A stretch of DNA of 64,000 nucleotides from Ipomoea triloba (lineage: Eukaryota; Streptophyta; Magnoliopsida; Solanales; Convolvulaceae). Below, piece by piece: positions 10,630 to 22,000 of this stretch. The DNA lies in NCBI RefSeq assembly GCF_003576645.1, contig NC_044917.1, positions 17,390,955 to 17,454,954 of the forward strand, read 5' to 3'. Made by a program: the position numbers and the translations under genes. The stretch's first letter is position 1; each line of letters starts with the position of its first letter. The notes under the pieces were generated by a model that searched no databases, was not told the DNA's origin, and saw only the letters and a list, made by a program, of their open reading frames with translations.

Positions 10630-11026
10630 TATTTCAACCTATTCTGTAAAGGCCATATCCCATATTCTCTTGCAAAAAACACCTCACGTACCAAATGATG
10701 CAGTGTTATTCTCCCATGCAGAACTCCACCAACCACTCTGCCACATTCGTTTGGAGACAAGGTAATTTCGCTTTTTGTGTATCTGATGTGTTGCTTTTTA
10801 CCCTTTCATGATTTACGTTGTTTATCTGGTTTGTGCACTGTGTGTGCATTAATTGTAGAGTTTAATTATAATGTGTAAATGTTTGCGTGTAGGGATTTTG
10901 GGATGGTATAAATTTATAGGGACTCTAAAGAACAAGTACCAGCAAGTTGGCAATGTTGTACCGTCACCTATAGCATTTGCATTGGTGAGAAAGCTCAAAT
11001 TGGCAATGAAAGCCAACAATTCGTAG
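10630..11026 (+). pseudogene. MET1: MET1 3' end repeat unit, copy 4
   Basis: An exon starting after GTGTAG at 10,892 encodes GFWD, then after a one-base loss YKFIGTLKNKYQQVGNVV followed by PSPIAFALVRKLKLAMKANNS and TAG at 11,024-11,026. It is the motif X and C-terminal exon with few stops and one frameshift. The part from about 10,640 to 10,760 is related to 8860-9000 (both contain CCAAATGATGCAGT), so each unit contains the same upstream sequence. Confidence 0.85.
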
Positions 11027-11059
11027 CATGCATAAGCCACGATGACTTGTAACTTAGCT

Positions 11060-11389
11060 TATTAAGTAACCATGTATAACATAGGATGATTTCTGTTCGA
11101 GAATATGTTCGATCTCATTTACATGCATATTTTCTCTCTACAATTGACGAGGTTTGGAATCATTCGTATGTGTGCACAATGTGTGCATCCTAGAGTTTAT
11201 ATCATGTGAATGTTTGTGTGCAGGAATTTTCAAACTAGTATAAATTTGTAGGGAATCTAAAGAATAAGTACCAATAAATTGGTAACGTGGTACCACCATT
11301 GTAGCATTTGCACAGGGGAGAAAGTCCAGAGTGAATGGCAAAAGTCCAAAGTGAATGGCAATGGCATCCAATAATAATTCATAGCATAA
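11060..11389 (+). pseudogene. MET1: MET1 3' end repeat unit, copy 5 (split by a retrotransposon)
   Basis: The unit begins at the same junction as copy 3: 3' flank joined to ATAACATAGGATGATTTCTG. A motif X exon follows from about 11,222, encoding YKFVGNLKNKYQ, a stop, and IGNVVPP before frameshifts and a 20-bp duplication (GTCCA/GTGAATGGC words). The unit is interrupted at 11,390 by the TTAAG target site of the LTR retrotransposon and resumes at 18,279. Confidence 0.8.
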
Positions 11390-11394
11390 TTAAG

Positions 11395-13633
11395 TGATGA
11401 GCTTTATTATCAGAAACACTAATCTTAATTTCCCGCAACAAGAAAACCCTAGTTCTCTCCTCTTTTGTTTCCTTCACGGCCGCCGCCTCCGTGAAATAAG
11501 CGGATCGGAGGCGGCGTCCAATCGTCTTCCCCTGCTGTTATCTCCACCTCAGGCAGTGTCCATCTTCATTGTCTTTTTTGCATTTATTGTTTTCTCCTCC
11601 ATCTCCATCGCTACCGGTCGTTACTCTCTTATTTTCGCACTGTTTTTCCTTTTGCTTTGTTTTATTGGTTTACTTTTGTTTGCAGTTTTTGTGTTTTTCC
11701 TCTCGTTGTTTTGACGAGTTATTTCTTCATCTCGTTTACTTGGCGAGTTCTTTTTTCATAATGCGTGAAACGATAAAACTAGTCATAGCGTACGTGAATC
11801 TCATCCTGGGTGACAAACATGACAATGAGAAAGAGACTCCTATGAACTATGATATGCAGTTCAGCCCAATGGAGATATTGTCAATGGATAGAAGAATGGA
11901 AATAGATACTCAGGTGGTGTGCAAGACTATTCAACCAGTGTCAGTCTTGGGTACGTTTGACCAAATCATTAAAGAATCTTTAAGTTCGTTCAAAGAATTC
12001 AGCTTCAAATTTGTAAAGCAGTCTGCGAATCAAGTTTTCTATGCTAGGGAAGTTGTTTCTATATGTGACTGTAAGGAATGTTTGACCATTCCATCAATCT
12101 TTATTGTAAACGTTTCAGCCTATGATTAATGAATTAGCTTCTTTATTTTTAAAAAAAGTGATGAGCTTTATTTTTATTGTCCATTTATATAAACTATTTA
12201 CAATTCATTTTCACTTTTTTAATTAATTATGTATATACTTTTATTTATTTTAATAATTATTGTTGTTTTGGGTTTTTAGTATTATTATTACTATTATTAT
12301 TATTTTTTCGGTTAGTTAATAAAATGGGTTAGTCCATTAGCTTAAGCCCAGCATCTTCTTAACGGCAATCCATCCAACGAGCACATTCCCGTCAACAATA
12401 GCGAGAAGGGGAGAAGAGCGAATTAGAGCTTTACCTGGTCATCAGCGACAACGGTTGCGCGTTGAAATCGACGGGCTAAGCAGTATAAAAAGGAAGCCAA
12501 AGTTCATCGTTTTTCATCATCAATTCGCCCGGACCAATTCAGGAGGCGGTTCTAGGCTTCCCCACGGCGGTAATATTTTTGGTGCGACAGAGATTTCCGG
12601 TGGACGGCAACCGTTTCTGGGCAGCTCTGGTTTGGCGGCGTGGTGGCAGCGCTATACAGAGTCTGGGCACAGCAAATTAATCGCAGCAGATTAGCAATTG
12701 GCACATCACGATTCTGGTTTTCTTTTTCCCATAATTTGAGCTGCAATTTGTTCTATGTACTCGGACTTAGCAATTCTATTTTTTTCAATTCATTCTGTGA
12801 ATGTTAATTGTTAATTATAGTGCTTAGTGCTAAAGTACTGGTTAATCGTGGTTCCTTTATTATAATGATCTGCCTAAATTTCTTATTTAGGGACATGATT
12901 AATTTACCACTCCCTAAAATTTCTTATTTAGGGACCTGATTAATTTACCATGAACATTGTGTAGTAATTGTTTAATTGTACTAATTGAATTGAGTTTTGC
13001 CCTTTGATCATATTTTAGTAATTGATTGTGTTACTGGGTGATCAACTTTAACATAATTGACCTGAATTGAGGAAATTCTTAGTGTAGAAATCAGGCCTAT
13101 TAATTCCATGCTCCCAAAGGTAAACGAGTAGATAATTTGATTGTTTTATCAGATTGACTATTTGATTCATAACCCGGGTATTTCGTAAGTTCTTCTAGGC
13201 TAAATGAGTTTTAATTATTTGAATAAATGTATTAAGCATACGAATGATTAAAGCACGTGACTGATTCTGAACGCCATACGGATTAGTCATATAGCAGTTA
13301 GAACGAACCCTTAATTTGGTTGGCAAGTTAAACTAATATGCAAGATAAGTAATGGTAATTGATTCATGTTCCTAATCTTTTATTCCCTTGCTGCTATTTC
13401 GTTTCATGGTTATTCAATTGTTTTTCCTGCCTTCGTTTTTCACTTGCAGTTTTATTTGGTTAAGTATACTTGATTCTCAATTAGCTTTGAACACTTTAAA
13501 TTGTTAAGTTAGTTTAGTTTTAAGTTATCAAATTGCATTGTATCATTTTTCTGTGGGTTCGACCTTTGCTATTGCACATTATCATTACAACTGATTCGTG
13601 CACTTGCGAGGACATTATTAAAATTGTCCATCA
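11395..13633 (+). repeat. 5' LTR, interrupted by an L1-derived insertion
   Basis: LTR sequence occupies 11,395-11,408 and 12,159-13,633, the first 14 bases being duplicated by the inserted LINE. A TATA box (TATAAAAA) lies at 12,484. A tandem duplication of about 40 bp (TTTCTTATTTAGGGAC words, 12,888-12,960) is absent from the 3' LTR. Confidence 0.9.
11409..12158 (+). mobile_element. Internally deleted L1-type LINE insertion in the 5' LTR
   Basis: The insert is bounded by a repeat of at least 14 bp, TGATGAGCTTTATT (11,395-11,408 and 12,159-12,172), or 17 bp if the preceding AAG is counted. It ends in a short A tract, as expected for target-primed reverse transcription. Its 5' part is a CCGCCGCC-rich leader resembling an L1 5' UTR. 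Its 3' part (about 11,880-12,129) encodes MEIDTQVVCKTIQPVSVLG and FKFVKQSANQVFYAREV and CDCKECLTIPSIF, matching the RNase H-like (RVT_3) domain that ends plant L1 ORF2 proteins. The whole reverse transcriptase is missing, so the copy is an internal deletion. It lacks conserved acidic residues and is inactive. Confidence 0.85.
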
Positions 13634-13846
13634 ATTTTTTTTCGCCGTTGCCGAGGATTTGTTTACTGTGCAATTTTATTTCTTTCTTTCTATTTAAATA
13701 ACTGTTTCATTTTTTTTTCAAAAAAATTATTTGTTTCTTATATTCTCTTTATTTTTTTCCTTTCCTTTATAATTGCTTATTTTTTAAAATTTATTTTTCT
13801 TATTAAAAAAATGAAAATAATAAAAGTTTTTGCTTTTTGAAAAATT

Positions 13847-15041
13847 ATGGATGAATTTAACCCCAATGTGGATTTAGCATTTCAAGTGTCTGAGTTAGCA
13901 AACCATGTGAAAACTATGTGTTCTCTGTTAGGTTTGGATCAAAATAATTCATTCGTAACTTGCAGAAATGATTGTGGTTTTGGACAGGTTAATTCAATGA
14001 ATGCCTTTAATCAAAGGCCTATGTGTGACCTATTTTATAATTCTTATAATCCAGGTTGGGACAATTGTTCTAATTTTTCTTGGGATAACGACCAGTGCTA
14101 TAATTCTTATAATCCGGGTTTGGAAAATGATCCTAATTTTTATTGGGATTATAATCAAAATGATTTTCAACCAAGTCATACTAATTTTTATTGGGATAAT
14201 AATCAAAATAACTTTCAACCAATTGATCCACCTCAACCAAAACCACCATCCTTAGAAGATTATATTCCTTGAATACTTTTATACAGACTTGTAATAGACA
14301 GCAAAAAGCTAATGAGCAATGGTTCAAGAACAGCAAGAAGCTAATGAGCAATGGATCCAGAGGCAACAAGAAGAAAATGAGCAACAGTCCCAACAACGTG
14401 AAGCTTCTTTGAGAAAATTAGAAGTACAGGTAGATCAAAATGCTAAAGCTTTGTAAAGTCATGTGCCAGGTAAGTTGCCTAGTCAACCTGAAGATGCTAT
14501 GACTGTTTTAGGAAGTGAAAAAATTGTTGAAAATAATTTAAAAGAAAATAGCATTCCTAAACAAAATGAAATGTTTGAAAAAGTGAATAATGATGTTGAT
14601 GTTGTTATTTTTGTTAAGGATGAGCCTAAATTACACAAATCTGATAATCCTTATGTGCCTCCCAAGCCATTTGTGCCCCTAATCCCTTTTGATGTTCAAA
14701 ATGACAAGTCAACCGTGACTGTGGTTGATGAAACTGTTGAATTTTCTACTTTGAAACCTATGAATTTGCCAAATAAAGCTAACCCTTGTTTTGCAGTCAA
14801 GGGGTTGGATTCTGCGCAGAAAAATAAGTTGGAGTTTTTTTTTTTTTTGAATAAGTTGGAGTTTGATAAACTCCAAAAGGAGAATCTTTTGAATGGCGTT
14901 GATAAGAAAACAAGTTCATTTCATTTCAAATCTACAGGGCCAGATGAGAACTCCACAAAAGAAAACATGAATCATGGAGGACTTTCTTTATCTTCTTTTC
15001 TTTCATCCCACAACATTGGAGACAATGTTGAAAATAAGTGA
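13847..15041 (+). pseudogene. Ty3/gypsy gag C-terminal remnant (Athila/Tat type)
   Basis: The first frame (13,847-14,272) encodes repeated units of the type YNSYNPGWDNCSNFSWDN ending PKPPSLEDYIP, the region that precedes the end of gag in Athila/Tat elements. After stops and a frame change, 14,463-15,041 encodes PGKLPSQPED and later NPYVPPKPFVPLIPF, matching the gag-protease junction segment of the same group. The TLRSGK motif is missing and no zinc knuckle is seen. A T run at 14,837-14,846 lies inside a duplicated NKLEF segment. No pol follows: the next kilobase is AT-rich and non-coding up to the polypurine tract. The protein would be a gag piece only, supporting a non-autonomous element. 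Confidence 0.75.
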
Positions 15042-16125
15042 GGGGAAGGGACTTGGCCTAAAAATCACAAAATTTTAAATTTCAAAATTTTTAATTTTCT
15101 TATGTTTATTTTTATGAAGCTTTTTATTTTAAAATTCTAGCATTAGCTTGAGCTTTACCCTTGTGAATATTTTGAATAGCTCATGATGAAAAAAATGCAG
15201 GTTTTTGTCAACCCTTAATGTGTATACTGCATGTGGCTAGTTGTTAATTGCTTTAACTATATATTTTGAATAACTTTATAAAAAAATTAACAAAAAAATA
15301 AAATAAATAGAATTTGAAGATCACAAATACCCTTATATGTTTTATGCATTTTCTTTGATAGATATGTGGATTTAACTTTATATTATCTTTTTCAATTTTT
15401 AAATAATTCTTGAGTGCTATAAATTGTGGTGTAGTTTGTTGGTTTCAAGGATCATCTTTGTGGCATAAGTGAAAAAATTATATAAAAATTGAGAGTGTTT
15501 TATTTATTAACTTTATTTGCAATAAATCAGAGATTCTATTACGCTGAATCAGCCACCTACACATGTACCACAAATAAATAAATAAGTGTGGTTTGGTTCA
15601 TGAGTACACACATAATTGAAAATCCAAACATGCCTGGCGTAAAATGGCGAGTTTTTTGGAAAAGTTTTCTTTGGAAAAAGTCATAAACAGAACAAATAAT
15701 GAGTAAACTTTGGAAAAGACGAGCATTTGCAATTCAATTTTAATTTTTAATAAATACCTTGATCCTTGTATCCTTCATGTTTTTGCACCTGTAATGCGAT
15801 AGAACGTTTTCGAATTTGGTTTAGGTTTATTTTGTGAAATTTTCATATTTATTTAATTATGATTTTTGTTTATCTCATATAAGGGTGACAACACACAAGT
15901 ACACGTCTTATTTGTAAATAAGCATATTAAGGTTATTTAATTTCTAGTCAAGTGTTTTATGCACTCTTTGAGTCGGCACTAATTTGTATTAATAAGACAA
16001 TAAATTTGACAGGCTATTTGGGTAAAGCTCAGTTTAATGCTTGATTTTCATATTTAAATTTCTTTTGATTCTGTTTAATAATGTCTTTGCTTGAGGGCAA
16101 GAAAATAAATAAGTGTGGGGAAATT
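15042..16125 (+). other. Non-coding retrotransposon interior ending in a polypurine tract
   Basis: AT-rich DNA without open frames. TTGAGGGCAAG followed by AAGTGTGGGGAAATT at 16,091-16,125 is the polypurine-tract context seen before 3' LTRs of Athila/Tat elements. Confidence 0.7.
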
Positions 16126-18273
16126 TGATGAGCTTTATTTTTGTTTTCCATTTATATAAACTATTTACAATTCATTTGCACTTTTTAAATTAATTATGTA
16201 CATACTTTTATTTATTTTAATAATTATTTTTGTTTTGGGTTTTTAGTATTATTATTACTATTATTATTAGTTTTTAGGTTAGTTAATAAAATGGGTTAGT
16301 CCATTAGATTAAGCCCAGCATCTTCTTAACCGCAAGTTATGCCGTGGACCCAGGTCCACCCTGCAAGGTGGACCTGGATCCCGTTTCACTATATTTAAAA
16401 AAAAAATTACTAAATATATAGTCCTGAAATGTGTGAATGTGGAGGTTTCAAATTGTGAATATGGAGTATAGAATTTGTGAATGTAGAGTTATGGTTGTGT
16501 GAATATGGAGTATAGAATTTGTGAATGTAGAGTTATGGTTGTGTGAATCTGTAATAGAGTTAACAGAGTTCTAGCTGCCTTGAAATGTGTGAATATGGAG
16601 GTTTCAAATTGTCAATGTGGACTATAGAATTTGTGAATGTAGAGTTAAGAATGTGTGAATCTGTACTAGAGTTAACAGAGTTCTAGCAACTTGTAGCCCT
16701 GTAATGTGTGAATGTGGAGTTCCAAAGTTGTGAATATAGAGTATATGACCTGTGAATATAGAGCTTTAAATGTGTGAATGCATAACAGTGGTAATATAGT
16801 TACTAAACATATAGCCTTGTAATGTATGAATGTGGAGTTTTCAATTTGTGAATATGGAGTATAGGGTCTGTGAATGTAGAGTTTGTGTTTTGTTGCGATG
16901 AGGAGCCGCCGTTAATTTTTTTTTTTTTTTTAAAAATTTTAAAACGATGTTGTATTGGACCCAAGTCCACCTTGTAAGGTAGACCTGGGTACACGGCATA
17001 ACTACTGCTTCTTAACGGCAATCCATCCAACGAGCACATTCCTGTCAACAATAGCGCCGAACGAGAAGCTTGGGGAGAAGAGCGAATTAGAGCTTTACCT
17101 GGTCTTTGGGAGATCCGGCTCATCAGCGGCGACGGTTGCGCGTTGAAATCGACAGGCTAAGCAGTATAAAAAGGAAGCCAAAGTTCATCGTTTTTTATCA
17201 TCAATTGGCCCGGACCAATTCAGGAGGCGGTTCTAAGCTTCCCCACAGCGGTAATATTTTTGGTCCGGCGGAGATTTCCGGTGGACGGAAACCGTTTCTA
17301 GGCAGCTCTGGTTTGGCGGCGTGGTGGCAGCTCTATACAGAGTCTGGGCACAGCATATTAATCGCAGCAGATTAGCAATTGGCACATCACGATTCTGGTT
17401 TTCTTTTTCCCTTAATTTGAGCTGCAATTTGTTCTATGTACTTGGACTTAGCAATTCTATTTTTTTCAATTCATTCTGTGAATGTTAATTGTTAATTATA
17501 GTGCTTAGTGCTAAAGTACTGGTTAATCGTGGTTCCTTTATTATAATGATCTCCCTAAATTTCTTATTTAGGGACATGATTAATTTACCATGAACATTGT
17601 GTAGTAATTGTTTAATTGTACCAATTGAATTGAATTTTGCCTTTTGATCATATTTTAGTAATTGGTTGTGTTATTGGGTGATAACTTTAACATAATTGAA
17701 CTGAATTGAGGGGATTCTTAATGTAGAAATCAGGCCTATTAATTCCATGCTCCCAAGGGTAAACGAGTAGATAATTTGATTGTTTTATCAGATTGACTAT
17801 TTGGTTCATAACCCGAGTATTCCGTAAGTTTTTCTAGGCTAAATGAGTTTTAATTATTTGAATAAATGTATTAAACATACGAATGATTAAAGCACGTGAC
17901 TTATTCTGAACGCCATACGGATTATTCATATAGCAGTTAGAACGAACCTCTAATTTGGTTGGCAAGTTAAACTAATCTGCAAGATAGGTAATGGTAATTG
18001 ATTCATGATCCTAGTCTTTTATTGCCTTGCTGCTATTTCATTTCGTGGTTATTCAATTGTTTTTCTTGCGTTCGTTTTTCACTTGCAGTTTTATTTGGTC
18101 AAGTACACCTTGATTCTCAATTAGCTTTGAACACTTTAAATTGTTAAGTTAGTTTAATTTTAAGTTATTAAATTGCATTGTATCATTTTCCTGTGGGTTC
18201 GACCCTTGCTATTGCACATTATCACTACAACTGATTCGTGCATTTGCGAGGACATTATTAAAATTGTCCATCA
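16126..18273 (+). repeat. 3' LTR, interrupted by a MULE-type MITE
   Basis: Matches the 5' LTR throughout, with a 677-bp MITE at 16,331-17,007. The TATA box TATAAAAA is at 17,165. It contains a segment near 17,055-17,125 (AGAAGCTTGGGGAGAAG context) slightly longer than in the 5' LTR. Confidence 0.9.
16331..17007. mobile_element. 677-bp MULE-type MITE in the 3' LTR
   Basis: Flanked by the perfect 9-bp duplication CTTCTTAAC (16,322-16,330 and 17,008-17,016); the empty site is visible in the 5' LTR near 12,353. Ends are CGCAAGTTATGCCGTGG and, inverted, CAGTAGTTATGCCGTGT, followed by inverted GGACCCAGGTCCACC words. The interior consists of many TGTGAATRTGGAGTATAG-like subrepeats. No coding capacity. 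Confidence 0.9.
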
Positions 18274-18278
18274 TTAAG

Positions 18279-18420
18279 CCATGATGACTTGTAACTTAGC
18301 TTACTAAGTTATCCTATACAACATAGGATAATTTATGTTTGAGAATATGCTCAATCTCATGTACATGCACATTTTCTTTTTTGACATGACAAGTTTTGGA
18401 ATCATTCGTGTGTGCACATC
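18279..18420 (+). pseudogene. MET1: Continuation of MET1 3' repeat array after the retrotransposon
   Basis: CCATGATGACTTGTAACTTA continues the 3' flank of copy 5 and passes into the end of another motif IX exon (ACAACATAGGATAATTTATG) and the following intron. Homology ends near a small CACTAGTACAAAA palindrome at 18,422. Confidence 0.75.
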
Positions 18421-18421
18421 A

Positions 18422-18462
18422 CACTAGTACAAAATTGACAAATGCACTGTTTTGTACTAGTG
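18422..18462. repeat. 41-bp CACTA-type end-to-end palindrome
   Basis: CACTAGTACAAAA at one end and TTTTGTACTAGTG at the other enclose only about 15 bases. The ends look like CACTA transposon termini, so it may be an extreme deletion product. There is no convincing 3-bp duplication. Confidence 0.4.
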
Positions 18463-20775
18463 GTGAATGATGAAAAATGACTTCCGTCCAAATTTACCGA
18501 AGTAATTTTTCGCCATTTTTGGGTGATTTTCCGCAGTCAACATAAATGTTCGTTGGCTGGGTTTTCCAAGGGCATCCAAACACAGCCTAAGTTATGATGT
18601 GCTCATGTAAGATCAAACCTCTCTCAGATTGTATTCATGGTTGTGCTTTGGTTCTTCATTGTTGCAAAGCTAATGTAAATTAAAACAAGAAAATAGTTAG
18701 CAGCTCCTAGGTCTAGTAGATGAGAATATTTATTTAAGGGTTTCTTTCAGCAGAAGGTGGGAGTTTGGTTTATGCTCCATTTACATCCTTATGGACTTTG
18801 TGGCCAATTTTATGGAGTCCAGGATATAATCCAGTAAAATTAAGAAACTTAAATTATAAACAAAAATACTTAGCAAATGGCCAAATATGAAATAAGCCAT
18901 TTCGAAACACACAAAACATAATGATATGATCTACACACGTCCTACTTGAACTCGATATGAACTTTACACGGGTAGTATATTAGTATATACATTATTTGTA
19001 CCTGTCTCAAACTAGATTATAGGCCATCCCTATGTGGTATTCTAAGCCAAGACATGGTTGGAAGATTGGAGCTACAACTTGAGATCGGAAATAATGTCGT
19101 GAAATAAAAACTAGAGAAAGATCAATCGTGTATTCGTTGGAAATGAAAATAGAAAAATATTGGAAATGAAAATAGAAAAATAGAAAAATAGAAAAAAAGG
19201 GATAAAAATAAGTTTTGTGAAATTACTCCAATAGCCCTACCTGTATTTCAGTTCTAGAACTTTGCGCCGCCGCGCTTGTTCTTTCCTTCTCAGATTATCT
19301 CAAGTCTATAATCTCTGTCTCTCATCTTCTAACCCTACCATATATTCTAGTAGTCTAGTTTGTATTTCACATACTCAGTTGCTCTTAGTTTAAACTCAAT
19401 ATTGGTTGAAGCCCTGTACGCTTTTTTAGTTGTTTGTGGTTTCATGTTTTTCTATCTTTGTTAATCGTTGGATACTTATTGGATTGTGGTGAAATCCGAA
19501 AACCCCAATTTATTCTGTGAATATGACTAAAGCCCTAATTTTGATTTCTATTATGTGAAATTTATTCTAGTTTTAGGGTATGCCCTAAGCTCCAATCTAT
19601 TCTATGAATATGTTCAATGCCCTAATTTTAATTTCTGTGATGTGGAATTTATTCTAGGTTTAGGGTATGCGATAAGCCCCAATTTGTCGTCTGCTGTCTG
19701 CTGTACGATAATCCATTGTTTCAACTTTCATGCTTTCATTAATTCTTTCATGCTTAACCATTCTCCCATAATTAATTTATTGATTCAATGATTCTATAAT
19801 CTAATTTATTGATTCTTCCATAATTAATCCCAGTGGCAGTATCCTTAATCCAATATATATGTTTTCTTTTCTAATTTACACTATGCATTTTTTGATCATT
19901 TCTTACCTATATAAATGCATAGTTTATTATTCAATAATGATGATTAGTGATAGATGTTAGATGCTTAAAATCATAAAAATAAATTTTTATTAGTGATAGA
20001 TGTTAGATGCTTAAAATCATAAAAATAAATTTTTTTGAGAGATTTGAAAATGTTGTGGCAGCATTAGGCAGTGTAGACCATTGAAAAGGGTCTTTTTTTT
20101 TTTTTTTTGGATTTTTTGAGCATGGTGAATTTTGAATTAAAAACTTGTTTATTGTAAATGTGAATTGAATTATACATTTTTTTTTCTTTAAAAACTGTCA
20201 ATCTGCTAATATTTTTTTTCTTTAAAATTTTAGGCGTCCACCTAGGCGCCGCTTAGGCGCAAGGGGCTGCCCGGGCACCCGATTAGTACCTAGCGCCTAC
20301 TGCAACATTGAAAACAAGCAATATTATGATGAGGTGGTAGTCAATCGGTTTTGTATTGTTAAAAAAAATGATAAGAGGAGCCATTTCATTTGCATGATCT
20401 TATCAGTATGTAATTGTAATTTTTTATAGTTTGATAGTATAATTTTTGTTTTGCTAATATTTGAGGTCATATTTGACCTTACTCCTTTTATTTATTTTGT
20501 GTTTTATGAATTATACAGGTAAACTACATTTAACAAGAATCTTTCTCATAATTTCCCGATACAAGAATTATATTCTACTTATATTAGGTCACCCTTTTAG
20601 TGTTTTGGGGCATTTAGTTTAGTTTTCTTAATTAGGGATCGGAGATGTGTGTAGCTTAATTAATTATGGAATTTTAATTCATCAATTGTGTTGCTGGGGA
20701 TTACTTTTGACTTGATTTAGTTCCTTTGCTTTACTTTTCTAGTATTATGTATGGCTAATGTAGATGTAGGTGTTA
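18463..20775. other. Non-coding stretch with no assigned gene
   Basis: Nothing convincing is encoded. Noted features are a GCGCCGCCGCGC-containing leader-like stretch at 19,260-19,400, an imperfect tandem duplication of about 90 bp at 19,520-19,690 (TTTAGGGTATGC words), a 46-bp tandem duplication at 19,943-20,035, and a CACCTAGGCGCCGCTTAGGCG segment near 20,238 whose CACCTAGGCGCCGCTT core recurs at 36,440. Confidence 0.5.
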
Positions 20776-20779
20776 GAGG

Positions 20780-21165
20780 TTAATTTTTTTTTTTTGAAAA
20801 TAAAGCATTATATTAATTCAAATCAGCATAAAAAGCATTACAAATGATGTTATAGGGGTTATTGAACCACTCCGAGCAATCAGACATAGAAACACACTGC
20901 CTAGCAAGATCATGGGCTGCCTGATTCATAGATCGCCTACTAAACATTAAACTGACATAAGTAAAGCTACTCAACAAGTATTTAATCTCAGCTAAAACTA
21001 AATGATAAGGGGAGCCTCCCAAAGTTGAATTTAGGCCTTGGACCACCTGTAAAGAGTTAGTCTCCACAATAATATTGTCAAATTTATGAGATTGTTGGAG
21101 GATGAAGCTACTGTTAGAAGAAATATTCAAGGGCATTTGTGTACATTTACATTTCCACTTCCACT
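20780..21165 (-). pseudogene. L1-type LINE 3' end with RNase H-like domain
   Basis: The minus strand encodes VETNSLQVVQGLNS, LMFSRRSMNQAAHDLARQC and SMSDCSEWFNNPYNI ending FYADLN and a stop at 20,813. This is the C-terminal RNase H-like (RVT_3) domain of plant L1 ORF2. A poly(T) run at about 20,784-20,796 on the plus strand is the poly(A) tail of the insert. The copy is 5' truncated with no reverse transcriptase. It is a different copy from the L1 piece at 11.4-12.2 kb. Confidence 0.85.
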
Positions 21166-21184
21166 TCTCTATTAATTCGTTACT

Positions 21185-21188
<4 letters not shown>

Positions 21189-21229
<41 letters not shown>
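21189..21229. repeat. (AT)n microsatellite
   Basis: Uninterrupted TA dinucleotide run of about 40 bp. Confidence 0.97.
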
Positions 21230-21231
<2 letters not shown>

Positions 21232-21784
21232 ACGCAAAGATTAGGCAAAGTTAGTCTCCACAATAAAGAAACCTGTAAAGAAATATTATCTAAAGATTCA
21301 TAACAGGTAGCACAGAAAGCACACACACAAAGTCACATACGGTCATGACCGGACCAAACAGGTAACACAAAATCACAAAAAGAATAGCAATATCAGATTC
21401 AAACATCAATTCAGGGAAACACATAGGTTAACTTTGGAACAAATACAAGCAAATCAAGCAAAACAAGTTCAGTAACAGATAAAGCGAGCACAGTCCAGAG
21501 AATATAAAAAAATATATAGAATAAAGAAAAAAACAACTTAGGCACATTTCAAGAAAGCATACATAGCACACGAGAAACGCAAAATAAGACAGGAAAATTA
21601 ACATAAAGAAAAAAAAAATCCTAGACACAGGTATTGAGAAAATACCAACTAAAGAATAAGGACTAGAAGGTACCTATACCCCTAAGGAGATTTTTTCTTT
21701 CAGCTTTTCCGAGTTCTTCATGTCTAGCTTTTATCTAGTGTTCATCGGTTAGAGTTTCCTTCATATTCTTTGGTTCGATTTTTG

Positions 21785-22000
21785 AGGTGTATCACACATA
21801 TTCTGCAAGTTCACTATAATCACGTTTCTTCCCCCTAGTCTGAACTCCAGAGTTTGGATCTCCAATGATGTTCTATACTGGATGATTCTTTTGAATGCAT
21901 GTCGGTGCAGCTAGTCCAGAGTCTGGATTATATATCTGAACCGTTCCTGGATCAGGTGTGGATGATTCTAATGCTGCGTCTAGAGAACCTGGCCCACTTG
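21785..22000 (-). pseudogene. Ty1/copia polyprotein fragment (region before reverse transcriptase)
   Basis: Read on the minus strand: SGPGSLDAALESSTPDPG, YNPDSGLAAPT, then KNHPV, a stop, and NIIGDPNSGVQTR. The last motif is the conserved linker between integrase and reverse transcriptase in copia elements (native form NHPxxxIIGD). It is the downstream part of the copia copy whose upstream part lies at 31,490-33,110 on the same strand; the Athila/Tat-like element sits between them. Confidence 0.8.

Larger units (their letters stand above)
11390..18278 (+). mobile_element. Athila/Tat-like non-autonomous LTR retrotransposon with 5-bp TSD
   Basis: Long terminal repeats at 11,395-13,633 and 16,126-18,273 start TGATGAGCTTTATT and end ATTGTCCATCA. 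The 5-bp duplication TTAAG lies at 11,390-11,394 and 18,274-18,278. The sequence after the 5' LTR (CGCCGTTGCCGAGGAT, 13,643 on) is a decayed form of the GGCGCCGTTGCCGGGGA primer-binding region typical of this clade, and GTGTGGGGAAATT before the 3' LTR is the polypurine tract. The interior is only 2.5 kb and carries a gag remnant but no protease, reverse transcriptase or integrase, so the element could only move with help from a relative. After removal of nested insertions the LTRs are about 1475 and 1462 bp. Confidence 0.93.

Noticed and set aside
12455..12746. 79-codon and antisense 64-codon frames present in both LTRs
   Set aside because: They follow the TATA box in the LTR leader. Similarity between the two copies is explained by the LTRs being duplicates. 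No protein family was recognised.
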